64,000 bases of DNA from Cytobacillus sp. FSL H8-0458. Lineage in GTDB: Bacteria; Bacillota; Bacilli; Bacillales; Cytobacillaceae. Under the pieces are notes generated by a model. The model did not search any database, was not told where the DNA came from, and saw only the letters and a list, made by a program, of their open reading frames with translations. Position 1 is the stretch's first letter. Each line of letters opens with the position of its first letter. Shown here piece after piece: positions 17,374 to 26,501 of this stretch. The stretch covers positions 2,790,001 to 2,854,000 of the forward strand of contig NZ_JBBOBR010000001.1 in NCBI RefSeq assembly GCF_038002165.1, read 5' to 3'. A program made the translations under genes and the position numbers.

Positions 17374-18753
17374 TTAACCTGTTAAATAACTCATAAATAA
17401 TGTCGCCATTCCAAAGTAAATTAAAATACTGATTAGATCATTGATGGTTGTAATGAATGGACCTGACGCTACAGCCGGATCAATTTTCATTCTGTGCATT
17501 AGTAAAGGGATCAGTGCACCGGCAAGGGTAGCTACGATCAATGTAAACAAAATTGAAACGCCAACTAAAACACCCAGAAAGAAATTTCCTTTCCAGAAGA
17601 AAACAATGAAAGTCACAAGGATACCGCAAATGCTTCCATTAATTAATCCAGTCCCTGCTTCCCTTATCATCAGTTTCCATTTATTTTCTTTCTCCAGGTC
17701 GCCTGTTGCAATCCCCCGTACAGCAACAGCCAATGCCTGAGTCCCGGTATTTCCAGCCATCCCTGCAATAAGAGGAATGAAAACAGCTAAAATGGCCACC
17801 TTATCCAATGTGTCCTCAAACCTGCCGATAAGGCTTGCAGTTAACATACCCAAAAACAGCAGGATGATAAGCCAGGGAAGCCGTTTACGGGCAGCAGAAA
17901 CTGGATTCCGGTCAATATGATCCATATCCGATACAGCAGCCAATTTGGAGTAATCATCAGATGCTTCTTCTTCCATGACGTCCATGACATCATCAACTGT
18001 GATAATGCCTAGCAAGTGGTTCTGAAAATCCACAACCGGTACAGCCAGGAAATTATAGTCCTTAATTTTTCTTGCAACTTCCTCCTGGTCCTCACCCACT
18101 GATACCGAAACTACTCTGTCATTAGTTATTTCCGATATCATCGTATCATCGTCACTTACTATTAAATCCCTTAATGAAATGACGCCAATAAGCTTTTTAT
18201 CGTCATTAACAACATACACATAATAAATGGTTTCAGCCCTTGGCGCTTCATTCTTTAAGATATACATAGCAGAACGAACCGTCTGATTGGCTGACAGAGA
18301 GACAAATTCGGTTGTCATAATACTTCCTGCTGTATATTCTTCGTAATGAAGCAAATCCTTAATTTCTTTTGCCGATTCATCATCCATAATTGTTAAGTAG
18401 CTGACAACCTGGTCTTTATCAAGTTCATTTAAAACATCAACCGCATCATCGGCATACATTTCTGAAAGCATATCTGCTGCATAATGGGGATTCATCTCAG
18501 CAAGAACGTCTTTATAATCTTCTTCTTCAATCTCCAGGTTTTCAAAAAGAGCTGCCATTTCTTCAGGAGATAGATAAAGATAAATTTTTGCACGGATGTC
18601 CTCATCCAGATCTTTAAAAAATGAAGCCTGATCATATGGGTGCATATCAAGAAATTCATTCCTGAAGGTATCAATTTCTTCATTTTGTAAAGATTGGATT
18701 AAAAGACTGGCATTGATGTGGGAACCTGATCTTTCCTCTGCATGATCTTCCAT
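17374..18753 (-). CDS. mgtE: magnesium transporter MgtE
   Basis: This 459-residue Mg2+ channel has an N-terminal superhelical MgtE_N domain (about 1-135), a tandem CBS pair (about 136-265, MTTEFVSLSANQTVRSAM and ITVDDVMDVMEEEASDD) that senses cytosolic Mg2+, and five C-terminal membrane helices with AGMAGNTGTQALAVAVRG. Start ATG follows GAGGAGG. I found no M-box (Mg2+ riboswitch) in the 110 bases upstream. In B. subtilis no mgtE lies at this position. Confidence 0.95.
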   Translation of the reverse strand: MEDHAEERSGSHINASLLIQSLQNEEIDTFRNEFLDMHPYDQASFFKDLDEDIRAKIYLYLSPEEMAALFENLEIEEEDYKDVLAEMNPHYAADMLSEMYADDAVDVLNELDKDQVVSYLTIMDDESAKEIKDLLHYEEYTAGSIMTTEFVSLSANQTVRSAMYILKNEAPRAETIYYVYVVNDDKKLIGVISLRDLIVSDDDTMISEITNDRVVSVSVGEDQEEVARKIKDYNFLAVPVVDFQNHLLGIITVDDVMDVMEEEASDDYSKLAAVSDMDHIDRNPVSAARKRLPWLIILLFLGMLTASLIGRFEDTLDKVAILAVFIPLIAGMAGNTGTQALAVAVRGIATGDLEKENKWKLMIREAGTGLINGSICGILVTFIVFFWKGNFFLGVLVGVSILFTLIVATLAGALIPLLMHRMKIDPAVASGPFITTINDLISILIYFGMATLFMSYLTG

Positions 18754-19332
18754 ACAAAATTAACCTCCTCTCATACCATAAAGCATCCATACTCTGTTGG
18801 ATAACAGGAAAATGTACTTCACTATACTAGCAAATCTTTGTTTTTTTGTCGTCTCTGAGCAATCCATAAAGTGAAACTTCAATCAGTGGGGAGTAATTTT
18901 CTCCCCGCTGATTGTTAGTTGAGGCCCACAGGAAGTGGGTCACAAAGACGTTGCCACAGGATGTGTTCTTAGTCTTTGTCCTTATTTCGGGCCTTTACAT
19001 TATAAAGCGAGGAGACTTGCCCAGGGGTGACAAGCATAAGACGGGCAGATGGCGGGAAGTGCTTTTCTTCCCATCAGCTGATTGGCTTATGACCTCGAGC
19101 CCCTAGGAGCCGCAGCTAGATCGGGCAGTTTGACCCCCATTTATCCTCCGTTGGTTCCTCTGTTTCTTTGAAGTGGGGGTCTTACTGCCCGTTAGACTGC
19201 GATAAATTTAATTTCCCCATTCTTTGAACTTAAAATCGTTAAAGCTTTTCCTGCTGCGTGAAAAATAAAGTGTCATGATAAAGATTATGAAAATTGATAT
19301 GATAACAGTAGAACTTTAAAGGAGCCTAAGAA
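18754..19332. other. 579-bp intergenic region mgtE/prpE
   Basis: Most of this gap is repeat copy 2 (18865-19207). The remainder holds the divergent upstream regions of mgtE and prpE. I see no gene. Confidence 0.7.
18865..19207 (-). repeat. dispersed structured repeat, copy 2 (343 bp, long form)
   Basis: Inverted relative of 9708-9865 with an extra interior of about 190 bp. Terminal hairpins: ATCAGTGGGG/CCCCGCTGAT near 18882-18912 and CGGGCAGT-TTG-ACCCCCA / TGGGGGT-CTT-ACTGCCCG at about 19123-19191. The interior also folds (GCATAAG...CTTATG enclosing GGGAAG...CTTCCC, about 19033-19091; GCCCAC...GTGGGT near 18925). Noncoding and structured; similar in style to IS200/IS605-family ends or HEARO/omega-RNA relics, but no transposase or nuclease gene is present. 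Family assignment is inference. Confidence 0.75.
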
Positions 19333-20067
19333 ATGAGACTTGATATTATTGGTGATATCCACGGCTGCTTTGCTGAATTTAAAGAGCTGACTTTAGAACT
19401 GGACTATAGCTGGAAAGAGGGATTTCCTGTCCATCCAAGCGGCAGAAAACTGGCCTTCGTGGGAGACTTAACTGACAGAGGCCCAGATTCACTTGCAGTC
19501 ATTGATGCAGTATATAACCTTGCAGCAAACAACTTGGGATACTATGTCCCGGGCAACCATTGCAACAAACTCTACCGCTTCTTTTTAGGGAATAAAGTGC
19601 AAATTACACATGGACTTGAAACAACAGTCGCTGAGTTTGAGCAACTGGCTCCCAAAACACAGGAGGAGGTCAGACAGAAATTCATGGATTTATATGAAAA
19701 TGCACCTCTATATCGTGTACTCGATAACAACAAACTGGTTATCGCCCATGCAGGAATTAAAGAAAGCTATATTGGAAAACATTCCTCAAAAGTAAAAACC
19801 TTTGTTCTGTATGGTGATATTACAGGAGAAAAAAATCCTGACGGCACACCTGTAAGACGGGATTGGGCAAAAGAGTATGAGGGTGACGCTGTCATCGTCT
19901 ATGGCCATACTCCCATAAAGGAAGTGAGAAGAATTAATAACACCTATAATATTGATACAGGCGCTGTTTTTGGCAATAAATTAACCGCGCTTAGATATCC
20001 GGAAATGCAATTACTGTCTGTCCAGTCCCGCCTGCCTTATGTTGAAGAGAAATTCAGGAAGATGTAA
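19333..20067 (+). CDS. prpE: bis(5'-nucleosyl)-tetraphosphatase PrpE (asymmetrical)
   Basis: This 244-residue calcineurin-like metallophosphatase hydrolyses diadenosine tetraphosphate and, in vitro, phosphoproteins. Metal-binding motifs are visible in order: GDIHGC (7-12), [10 protein letters not shown] (about 45-54), GNHC (about 76), HAG and YGHTP (about 193-197). In B. subtilis PrpE affects spore germination. Start ATG follows AAAGGAG. Confidence 0.92.
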   Translation: MRLDIIGDIHGCFAEFKELTLELDYSWKEGFPVHPSGRKLAFVGDLTDRGPDSLAVIDAVYNLAANNLGYYVPGNHCNKLYRFFLGNKVQITHGLETTVAEFEQLAPKTQEEVRQKFMDLYENAPLYRVLDNNKLVIAHAGIKESYIGKHSSKVKTFVLYGDITGEKNPDGTPVRRDWAKEYEGDAVIVYGHTPIKEVRRINNTYNIDTGAVFGNKLTALRYPEMQLLSVQSRLPYVEEKFRKM

Positions 20068-20070
20068 CCA

Positions 20071-20095
20071 AAAAAGCCGGCAAATGCCGGCTTTT
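20071..20095. terminator. bidirectional terminator prpE/yjbO
   Basis: AAAAAGCCGGC-AAAT-GCCGGCTTTT, between convergent genes. Confidence 0.9.
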
Positions 20096-20978
20096 ACAGT
20101 AGACAACTCATGTCTTCCGGAAGCTGTTGTTCAAAAATAAGGGTTTTGTGCAGGAAGGGATGTTCGAAGGAAAGGCTGCAGCAGTGCAGCGCCTGCCGCC
20201 TGATGAACAGTCTTGTGCCCCCATATAATTCGTCTCCTGCAAGGGGATAACCAAGCCAGGCCAAATGAACTCTGATCTGATGAGTTCTGCCGGTTTCAAG
20301 CTTCAGTTTTACATGTGTAAATTCTTTTTGGCGGCTGATGACCTGATAATTAGTACATGCGTATTGGCCTTCCTCACTGACTTCCCGTTCAATTATACTG
20401 TCTTTCTTTCGCGCAATTGGCTGTTCTATTGTTCCTGCGTCCGGGCAGATTGAGCCTTCTGCAAAGGCTTCATACATGCGATGGATTTTTCGTGAGCGCT
20501 GCTGTTTGCTGAACAAATGATGTACATGCCTGTGTTTAGCAATCAGAACCAGGCCAGATGTATCTCTATCCAGTCGTGTCACAATATGGGCAGCAGACTT
20601 TAAGCCGATTCGCTGATAATACCCAATCAGCCGATTCGCCAGACTTCCGGAAGGATGTTCTCTGGAAGGAATGGAACTCACACCTGCCGGTTTATTTACT
20701 ACAAGAAGATAATCATCTTCATAAAGAATATCCAGAGGCAAGTCTTCCCTCTTCATGCCTTCACTCGGAACTTCTTCAGGGAAACCAACCTGAAGGACAT
20801 CACCTTCCTTTAACACATAGCGGACATTGACTTCCTGATTATTTACTTGAATGAAGCCGCCGGCAAATTTTATATCTGTCAGTGCAGTTTTGGAAATATG
20901 ATTGTCTTTTAAAAATTCCCTGATTAACAAGCCCGCCTCCGGGGCAGTAATTTTCCATTGTAATTCAAAACGTGCCAT
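20094..20978 (-). CDS. yjbO: RluA/RluD-family RNA pseudouridine synthase YjbO
   Basis: This 294-residue enzyme converts specific uridines in RNA to pseudouridine. The catalytic motif RLDRDTSG at residues 135-142 contains the essential Asp (Asp137), preceded by an S4-like N-terminal RNA-binding segment and VVNKPAGVSSIPS, and followed by LETGRTHQIRVHLAWLGYPL. The target nucleotide is not predictable. It is last in the yjbL-relQ-nadF-yjbO series. Confidence 0.92.
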   Translation of the reverse strand: MARFELQWKITAPEAGLLIREFLKDNHISKTALTDIKFAGGFIQVNNQEVNVRYVLKEGDVLQVGFPEEVPSEGMKREDLPLDILYEDDYLLVVNKPAGVSSIPSREHPSGSLANRLIGYYQRIGLKSAAHIVTRLDRDTSGLVLIAKHRHVHHLFSKQQRSRKIHRMYEAFAEGSICPDAGTIEQPIARKKDSIIEREVSEEGQYACTNYQVISRQKEFTHVKLKLETGRTHQIRVHLAWLGYPLAGDELYGGTRLFIRRQALHCCSLSFEHPFLHKTLIFEQQLPEDMSCLL

Positions 20979-21017
20979 GAGCTGCAGGCTCCTGTTCTGT
21001 CAGATGGTGACTTTTCT

Positions 21018-21812
21018 TCAATCAGCAACAAAAGAATCGTGAACCCTTTTCCAGAATGGAAATGGCCTGAACCTGGCAAAACGGATCTTCTCATCTGCCA
21101 CTCTGAATTGAATTGATTTTACATCTTTATGAAGAAGTGTCAAATGATCAATAGTAATTTGAAAATCCGGTTCATTCACAGGCTTCAGCATGCATGTATG
21201 GTGGGCCGGCAGTACCAGCGGCGAGCCCACTGTACGGAATACCTTATTATTAATGGAAGCCATTTCAGCAAGCTGGATGGCAGGCAAAGAAGGGTGCAGA
21301 ATAGCTCCTCCCAGCGCCTTATTATAAGCTGTACTTCCTGATGGTGTAGAGACACACAGGCCATCTCCGCGGAACCGTTCAAAATGCTGGCCGCGTATTT
21401 CCACATCCATTACTAAGGTACCTTCTACCGCCTTGACCGTAGATTCATTTAATGCAAGATAACGGGTTTCTTTCCCTCCATGCTGGTAGCGGATAATCAC
21501 TTCAAGGAGCGGATATTCAATCACCTGATACGGGGTTTTGGCAATTGCAATGACAAGCTTTTCGATTTCCTCCGGCACCCAGTCTGCATAAAAGCCAAGA
21601 TGGCCTGTGTGTATACCTACAAACGCGGTCTTGTCCAGGCGGCTGCTGTATCGGTGAAAGGCATAGAGTAAAGTGCCATCCCCGCCTACCGATATGACTA
21701 TATCAGGCTCTTCTTCATCATATGTAAGCTCGAAGTCCAATAAATAGGTTCTCATTTTATGCATGAGTGTATTAGATTTTGAATCTCCTTTTGAGGTAAT
21801 GGCAAATTTCAT
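21018..21812 (-). CDS. nadF: NAD kinase NadF
   Basis: This 264-residue enzyme phosphorylates NAD to NADP. The ATP/polyphosphate-grasping motif GGDGT is at residues 43-47 and the NAD-binding LNEST is near residue 122. I chose the ATG at 21812 ([10 protein letters not shown], like B. subtilis NadF) over a TTG nine bases upstream that is too close to the GAGGAG site. The gene follows relQ by 26 bases, as in B. subtilis (yjbM-yjbN). Confidence 0.94.
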   Translation of the reverse strand: MKFAITSKGDSKSNTLMHKMRTYLLDFELTYDEEEPDIVISVGGDGTLLYAFHRYSSRLDKTAFVGIHTGHLGFYADWVPEEIEKLVIAIAKTPYQVIEYPLLEVIIRYQHGGKETRYLALNESTVKAVEGTLVMDVEIRGQHFERFRGDGLCVSTPSGSTAYNKALGGAILHPSLPAIQLAEMASINNKVFRTVGSPLVLPAHHTCMLKPVNEPDFQITIDHLTLLHKDVKSIQFRVADEKIRFARFRPFPFWKRVHDSFVAD

Positions 21813-21838
21813 CTTATCCAAGCTCCTCTTTTATACTG

Positions 21839-22477
21839 TTAGTTTTCTCCCTTTTGCTGCTTTTCCTTTTTTCTAGTAAAGAATGCCTGGGCATCCTGTA
21901 TTTCTCCGCGAATGAGTGACATTTCTTCATCCAGCCTGAAAGCAGCCTCTGCCGCCCGCTGAAGCCTCATTTGAATATCTTCAGGGAATTGGCCCTTATA
22001 TTTGTAATTCAAGGAATGTTCAACCGTGGCCCAGAAATTCATGGCAAGCGTTCGAATCTGAATCTCTGCAAGAATTTTCTTCTCTCCCTTGATTGTCTGA
22101 ACAGGATAGCGGATCACGACATGATAAGAGCGGTAACCGCTTGCTTTTTTATGAGAAATATAGTCTCTTTCTTCAACAATTTCAAAGTCATTTCTTTGTC
22201 TTAATAGTTCAACCACTCTCTTAATATCATCAACAAATTGGCACATCATTCTTACACCGGCAATATCCTGCATTTCCGATTCCAATCTGTCGAGTGGAAT
22301 GCCTTTTTGATTTGCCTTATCTAAAATGCTGGCAATAGGCTTTACCCTCCCGGTAACAAATTCAATCGGAGAATGGGAAGAGTCCATTTCAAATTGGCTT
22401 CTCATGCCTTTTAGCTTTACTTTCAACTCTTCAACCGCCTGCTTATATGGCGCCAAAAATAAGTCCCAATGCTTCAC
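21839..22477 (-). CDS. relQ: small alarmone synthetase RelQ (YjbM)
   Basis: This 212-residue single-domain (p)ppGpp synthetase transfers pyrophosphate from ATP to GDP/GTP. The synthetase core contains VTGRVKPIASILDK, DIAGVRMMCQFVDDI and YISHKKASGYRSYHVVIRYP, with AEIQIRTLAMNFWATVEHSL. There is no hydrolase or regulatory domain, consistent with the SAS type. I chose the GTG at 22477 because the resulting length matches B. subtilis YjbM and a GGTGG site lies upstream; the frame is open further upstream. Confidence 0.93.
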   Translation of the reverse strand: MKHWDLFLAPYKQAVEELKVKLKGMRSQFEMDSSHSPIEFVTGRVKPIASILDKANQKGIPLDRLESEMQDIAGVRMMCQFVDDIKRVVELLRQRNDFEIVEERDYISHKKASGYRSYHVVIRYPVQTIKGEKKILAEIQIRTLAMNFWATVEHSLNYKYKGQFPEDIQMRLQRAAEAAFRLDEEMSLIRGEIQDAQAFFTRKKEKQQKGEN

Positions 22478-22621
22478 CTGCAACACCACCAAATATCCGA
22501 AATAAAAAAAGACGGCACCCGTACTGCACCTGCTGGCAGGCACTTATATGCTCATGTAAATCAGCAAAACTCTTATCTGTTCAAATACATAGCCTATCTC
22601 TATATCCAAGTATTAAGCCGC

Positions 22622-22999
22622 TTAAACATTCAGCTGAAATACATTCTCTACTTTTTCTACCATTTCATTTCCGTAATTGCTGTTCCCGCGGATATTTTCT
22701 ATTAAATCTCCTAATTCCTCATGAAATCCTGCAAGCTCAAGGCGAGCATGTTTACTGTCAGAAGCAAAAACCCGCATTTGGCCATCAAGTGCCTTCTTTA
22801 ATTCCGGCCAGACTGCTTCCGGAAGGGAAATATATGTATAATCATCATTTTGCTCTGCTATATAAATAAATGAAAGATTGTCGGAATCAGCTAATATTTG
22901 CTGCATAGCCGTTAAACCTGAAACGGTCCCAGATTCTATTCCCAAAATTAATTCGTTTCCAATCCATTCTGCATTTACAATTGTAAGTTTCTGTTTCAT
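22622..22999 (-). CDS. yjbL: YjbL-like protein of unknown function
   Basis: This 125-residue acidic soluble protein (start MKQKLTIVNAEWIGNELILG) precedes relQ, the position of yjbL in B. subtilis. No catalytic motif is evident. The gene has a GGAGG site and is divergent from yjbK. Function is unknown. Confidence 0.7.
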   Translation of the reverse strand: MKQKLTIVNAEWIGNELILGIESGTVSGLTAMQQILADSDNLSFIYIAEQNDDYTYISLPEAVWPELKKALDGQMRVFASDSKHARLELAGFHEELGDLIENIRGNSNYGNEMVEKVENVFQLNV

Positions 23000-23197
23000 T
23001 TTTCTACCTCCATTGTCATTACCTATTCTATCGCAGATTTTATAGACAGTAAAACCCCTGCTGCAATTTTTACAGCTTCACGAAGCAAACTCCCCTGATT
23101 GAATTTATCACAAGCTTAAAAAGATCTTCAAAGGATTGAAGTCCATGCTGAATAAGGAGATAATACAGGTAATTACTTATAGCTGAGGTGTACAGGC

Positions 23198-23788
23198 TTG
23201 TCTAATAAAAATATTGAAATTGAATTTAAAAACATAATCACCAGAGATGAATTTACCGCTTTAATGAATTTTATGAATTTAGGCAGTGAAGATTTTTCTG
23301 AACAGGAAAATCATTATTTCGATACACCTGATTTTTTATTGAAGGAAATAGGAAGTGCATTAAGGATCAGGCAGAAAAACGGCTCGTTTGAATTGACTCT
23401 AAAACAGCCCCACCCTGAAGGGCTGCTGGAGACCAATGAAAATCTTACTGATTCCGAAGCAGCAGAGATGATTCAGACCGGAAAAATTCCCAGGGAACAG
23501 ATAAAAAAATCCATAGAAGAGCTTGGAATAAAGACAGATAACCTTCAATATTTTGGTACTCTCACAACAGCACGTGCAGAAAAGGAATACAATAAAGGGC
23601 TGGCTGTTCTTGATCACAGCCGCTATTTGAATAAGGAAGATTTTGAGATAGAATTTGAAGCAGATAATCGGAAGGAAGGGCAAATCGTTTTTCTTAATTT
23701 ACTTCAGCAGCTTAACATTCCTGTCAGGAAGACCGAAAATAAAATTAAGAGGTTTTACAACGAAAAATACAGACAGCAAAAGTCTTAA
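23198..23788 (+). CDS. yjbK: CYTH domain protein YjbK (triphosphate tunnel metalloenzyme)
   Basis: This 196-residue protein has the CYTH signature ExExK as Glu7, Glu9, Lys11 (EIEFK) and internal acidic/basic strands such as [19 protein letters not shown] and [14 protein letters not shown]. The fold acts on triphosphorylated substrates such as inorganic triphosphate or nucleotides; the in vivo substrate is unknown. TTG start preceded by GAGGTG. It is divergent from yjbL-relQ. Confidence 0.9.
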   Translation: MSNKNIEIEFKNIITRDEFTALMNFMNLGSEDFSEQENHYFDTPDFLLKEIGSALRIRQKNGSFELTLKQPHPEGLLETNENLTDSEAAEMIQTGKIPREQIKKSIEELGIKTDNLQYFGTLTTARAEKEYNKGLAVLDHSRYLNKEDFEIEFEADNRKEGQIVFLNLLQQLNIPVRKTENKIKRFYNEKYRQQKS

Positions 23789-23820
23789 AAGAAGCAGACC
23801 TTTTGCCAAGGAGCAATACA

Positions 23821-24459
23821 ATGAACATAGAACAGCTAAAACTATTGATGGAGCTGCAAGCTCTTCAAGGATTCAATAACTCTAAGCAAACAAATACTTC
23901 TAACCCACTGTTTCAAGAGCTGCTTTCAGGGCTGGTTTCGGAAAATAATGATTCATCACATCAAATTACAGGCGGACTTGGAGCAGTTGCGTCTTTAAAG
24001 CCTTATATTAGCGCTTTACAAGCTGATTCTCTTGCAGCAGCTCTCCCGCCTGTTAAACTAACCAAGTTCGCCGAATCCTCAAAAAGTGATTTCGATGATT
24101 TGATACAAAAAGCATCAGATATGTTTAATGTACCTGTTAATCTGATTAAGTCAGTCATTAAGCAGGAATCAAACTTTAATCCGAATGCCGTCAGTCATGC
24201 AGGTGCTTCAGGCTTGATGCAGCTAATGCCGGAAACAGCCAGGGGGCTTGGTGTAAGAAATATCTTCGACCCTGCAGAGAACATTTTTGCAGGAGTCAAA
24301 TATTTACGGCAAATGATGGACAGATATGGGGATAATGTAGAACTGGCACTGGCAGCCTATAATGCCGGACCTGGAAATGTAGATAAATTCGGGGGTGTAC
24401 CGCCTTTTAAAGAAACCCTAAATTACATAAAGAAAGTTACCACTTCATTTATGGCTTAA
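23821..24459 (+). CDS. cwlQ: lytic transglycosylase/muramidase CwlQ (YjbJ)
   Basis: This 212-residue protein has a low-complexity N-terminus and a C-terminal SLT domain (about residues 92-205). The catalytic Glu is Glu116 in IKQESNFNP, followed by [17 protein letters not shown] and [14 protein letters not shown]. It cleaves peptidoglycan glycan strands. I chose the ATG at 23821 after AAGGAG rather than the TTG 18 bases upstream. No classical signal peptide is visible. Confidence 0.9.
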   Translation: MNIEQLKLLMELQALQGFNNSKQTNTSNPLFQELLSGLVSENNDSSHQITGGLGAVASLKPYISALQADSLAAALPPVKLTKFAESSKSDFDDLIQKASDMFNVPVNLIKSVIKQESNFNPNAVSHAGASGLMQLMPETARGLGVRNIFDPAENIFAGVKYLRQMMDRYGDNVELALAAYNAGPGNVDKFGGVPPFKETLNYIKKVTTSFMA

Positions 24460-24470
24460 GCATTAAAACG

Positions 24471-24498
24471 GCCGCCCTATTTACCGGGCGGCTTTTTT
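24471..24498 (+). terminator. terminator of yjbK-cwlQ
   Basis: GCCGCCC...GGGCGGC stem followed by TTTTTT. Confidence 0.92.
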
Positions 24499-24707
24499 AT
24501 GTTTTTTTCAGCAAATGTTCCGGATTGACAGCATGTGCTTAATCCATACTAAAAAAATAAGCTTGCCAAGGAGACGTTAAAGGGGTACAGTAAGCTATTT
24601 GTTTGAGATATAAATCCCTCATTGATAAAATATAAAGAGATTACAGCAATTGATATTAAATAGGAAGTTTTTTTACAAATGATTAACTCATAAAAGGAGT
24701 TTTAAAT

Positions 24708-25112
24708 ATGGCCGAGAAAATGCACACTCCCTTCGACGCTATTGGTGAGGAAAAGCTTCACCAGCTAATTGACGCTTTTTACCTGCGCGTAGGACAACAT
24801 CCTGATCTCGTTCCTATTTTTCCAGATGACCTGACAGAGACAGCCAGAAAACAAAAACAATTTATGACTCAGTATTTAGGAGGGCCTCCTTTATATACTT
24901 CAGAACATGGACATCCTATGCTTCGCGCGCGGCACATGCCTTTTCCTATAACAGAAACTCGGGCAAGGGCCTGGCTTTCATGCATGAATGAAGCGATGGA
25001 CGAAATCGGGCTGGATGGACCATTGAGGGAAGACTTTTTTTCCAGACTTGTGCTCACTGCTCAGCATATGATCAATACACCTGAGGCCGGCGTGAAGGGT
25101 GATAGCCCGTGA
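24708..25112 (+). CDS. yjbI: group II truncated haemoglobin YjbI
   Basis: This 134-residue haem protein has Tyr25 at B10 (FYLRV), the proximal His76 ([10 protein letters not shown]) and Trp89 at G8 (ARAWL), the set expected for group II trHbs that bind O2 or NO. Its stop overlaps the spxH start by GTGA, so the two products are translated as a coupled pair, as in B. subtilis yjbI-yjbH. Confidence 0.94.
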   Translation: MAEKMHTPFDAIGEEKLHQLIDAFYLRVGQHPDLVPIFPDDLTETARKQKQFMTQYLGGPPLYTSEHGHPMLRARHMPFPITETRARAWLSCMNEAMDEIGLDGPLREDFFSRLVLTAQHMINTPEAGVKGDSP

Positions 25113-25984
25113 ATATGCCAGAATCCAATGAAATCAAGTTTACGTCACCACATTGCTATGGCAGTGAAAAAAAGCCCATAGAAGTCTATATGTTTGTTGA
25201 CCCTCTTTGCCCTGAATGCTGGGCTTTGGAGCCTACCTTAAAAAAGCTCCTGATTGAATATGGCCGCTATTTTTCCATAAAGCATGTATTAAGCGGCAGG
25301 CTGGCAACTTTAAATATGGGGAAAAGACAAAACTACGAAAACATTGCTGATTTGTGGGAAAAGACAGCAAGCCGCTCTGGAATGTCATGTGATGGAAACC
25401 TCTGGTTCGAGAATCCAATTTCTTCACCACATCTGGCTTCAGTTGCAATTAAAGCGGCTGAATTACAAGGGAGAAAAGCTGGCATCAAATTTTTACGCAA
25501 GCTCCAGGAGGTTTTGTTTCTTGAGAAGCAGAATGTGTCAAATTTTGAAGTTTTAAAGGATTGTGCTAAGGAAGTCGGTCTTGATGTAGTAGAATTTGTT
25601 TCTGATATTCATTCAGATAGTGCAGCCAAAGCTTTTCAGTGCGATTTAAAAATAACATCTGAAATGGATGTTCAAGAAATACCCACTCTTGTCTTTTTCA
25701 ATGAAAACATTGAAGATGAAGGCATCAAAGTAACCGGGTATTATCCTTATGAAATTTACGAACAGATTCTAGAAGAAATGCTGCCTGCTAAACCTGAGCG
25801 TGCTCCTCTGCCGCCCCTGGAATATTTCTTAAAGTATTTTAAGCTGGTGGCAAGTAAGGAAATCTCGGTAGTATACGATATGACTGACAGCCAAGTGAAC
25901 AAGGAAATGAAAAAGCTTCAGCTTAAGCAAATCGCTGAATATGTACCTGCGAAATACGGTAATTTCTGGAGATATTCAGGGTAA
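25109..25984 (+). CDS. spxH: SpxH (YjbH), ClpXP adaptor for Spx degradation
   Basis: This 291-residue DsbA-like protein presents the regulator Spx to the ClpXP protease. It has the thioredoxin-like CPEC motif (Cys34-Cys37 in [11 protein letters not shown]) and the cis-Pro region [17 protein letters not shown] start overlaps the trHb stop. Its target spx lies about 5 kb downstream in this window. A His-rich zinc-binding N-terminus, reported in some homologues, is not evident here. Confidence 0.93.
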   Translation: MNMPESNEIKFTSPHCYGSEKKPIEVYMFVDPLCPECWALEPTLKKLLIEYGRYFSIKHVLSGRLATLNMGKRQNYENIADLWEKTASRSGMSCDGNLWFENPISSPHLASVAIKAAELQGRKAGIKFLRKLQEVLFLEKQNVSNFEVLKDCAKEVGLDVVEFVSDIHSDSAAKAFQCDLKITSEMDVQEIPTLVFFNENIEDEGIKVTGYYPYEIYEQILEEMLPAKPERAPLPPLEYFLKYFKLVASKEISVVYDMTDSQVNKEMKKLQLKQIAEYVPAKYGNFWRYSG

Positions 25985-25986
25985 TC

Positions 25987-26018
25987 AAAGCTGTGCAAAA
26001 TGCACAGCTTTATTTTTT
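25987..26018 (+). terminator. terminator of yjbI-spxH
   Basis: AAAGCTGTGCA-AAA-TGCACAGCTTT followed by ATTTTTT. Confidence 0.9.
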
Positions 26019-26174
26019 CCATGAAAAAACCATGCAATCTTATGCACGGCTCTTTCAGGGTTTATTTTTTTACGAACAAAGGGGATGGGAGAAATTTTTC
26101 ACGTCCAAACAAAAGGGGTAAATGTTTGCTTGTGATCAACTTCACATCTGTACTATATCATGGCGTAAAAGACC

Positions 26175-26213
26175 TTGACAATAAGTTTGTGCTTTTTTTC
26201 ACAATATTGTCAA
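26175..26213. promoter_or_regulatory. nested palindrome with Rex/FNR-like core upstream of yizD
   Basis: The outer arms TTGACAATA (26175-26183) and TATTGTCAA (26205-26213) enclose TTGTGCTTTTTTTCACAA (26187-26204). The core resembles the Rex consensus TTGTGAA-N4-TTCACAA and also the FNR/CRP pattern TGTGA-N6-TCACA with one mismatch. Regulator identity is inferred. Confidence 0.4.
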
Positions 26214-26282
26214 AATCAAGTCATGACACACTGGACAACCGCATAAAATAGATGTAAATCTGCCTAAGGAGGAGACTGCAAT

Positions 26283-26456
26283 ATGAAAAAACTGCCTGTA
26301 TTTCTGATGCTGATGCTCATTTTGCTCTCCTTTATATTGAATATTTTTGGCTTGATGAAGCTTATCCCACTTTTCATTACTTCACCTATTCTCTTTATTT
26401 CACTCCTGATCTTATGTTTATATCTGAATGACCGAAGGAGATTTAAGGGGTTTTAA
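26283..26456 (+). CDS. yizD: YizD-like small membrane protein (57 aa)
   Basis: A 57-residue hydrophobic peptide starts at ATG 26283 after AAGGAGGAG. It has two predicted membrane helices (about 5-24 and 29-48) and a basic tail NDRRRFKGF. It lies between spxH and pepF, the position and size of B. subtilis YizD. Function is unknown. Confidence 0.75.
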   Translation: MKKLPVFLMLMLILLSFILNIFGLMKLIPLFITSPILFISLLILCLYLNDRRRFKGF

Positions 26457-26463
26457 ACCATCA

Positions 26464-26496
26464 CAAAAGGTGCCAGGCAATTTAGCCTGGCACCTT
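26464..26496. terminator. terminator between yizD and pepF
   Basis: GGTGCCAGGC-AATTTA-GCCTGGCACC with a short T run on the minus strand (CCTTTTGTG). It serves pepF and possibly yizD. Confidence 0.75.
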
Positions 26497-26501
26497 CACT
26501 A

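Noticed and set aside
18754-18864. Possible M-box Mg2+ riboswitch before mgtE
   Set aside because: Only about 110 bases precede the start before the repeat begins, and none of the conserved M-box segments are visible.
18912-19106. A 64-codon open frame inside repeat copy 2
   Set aside because: It has no ribosome site or similarity to TnpA/TnpB/IscB, and the region is better explained by RNA secondary structure.
22478-22543. N-terminal extension of RelQ by 22 residues
   Set aside because: The extension is hydrophobic and unlike known RelQ proteins; starting at GTG 22477 gives the usual 212 residues.
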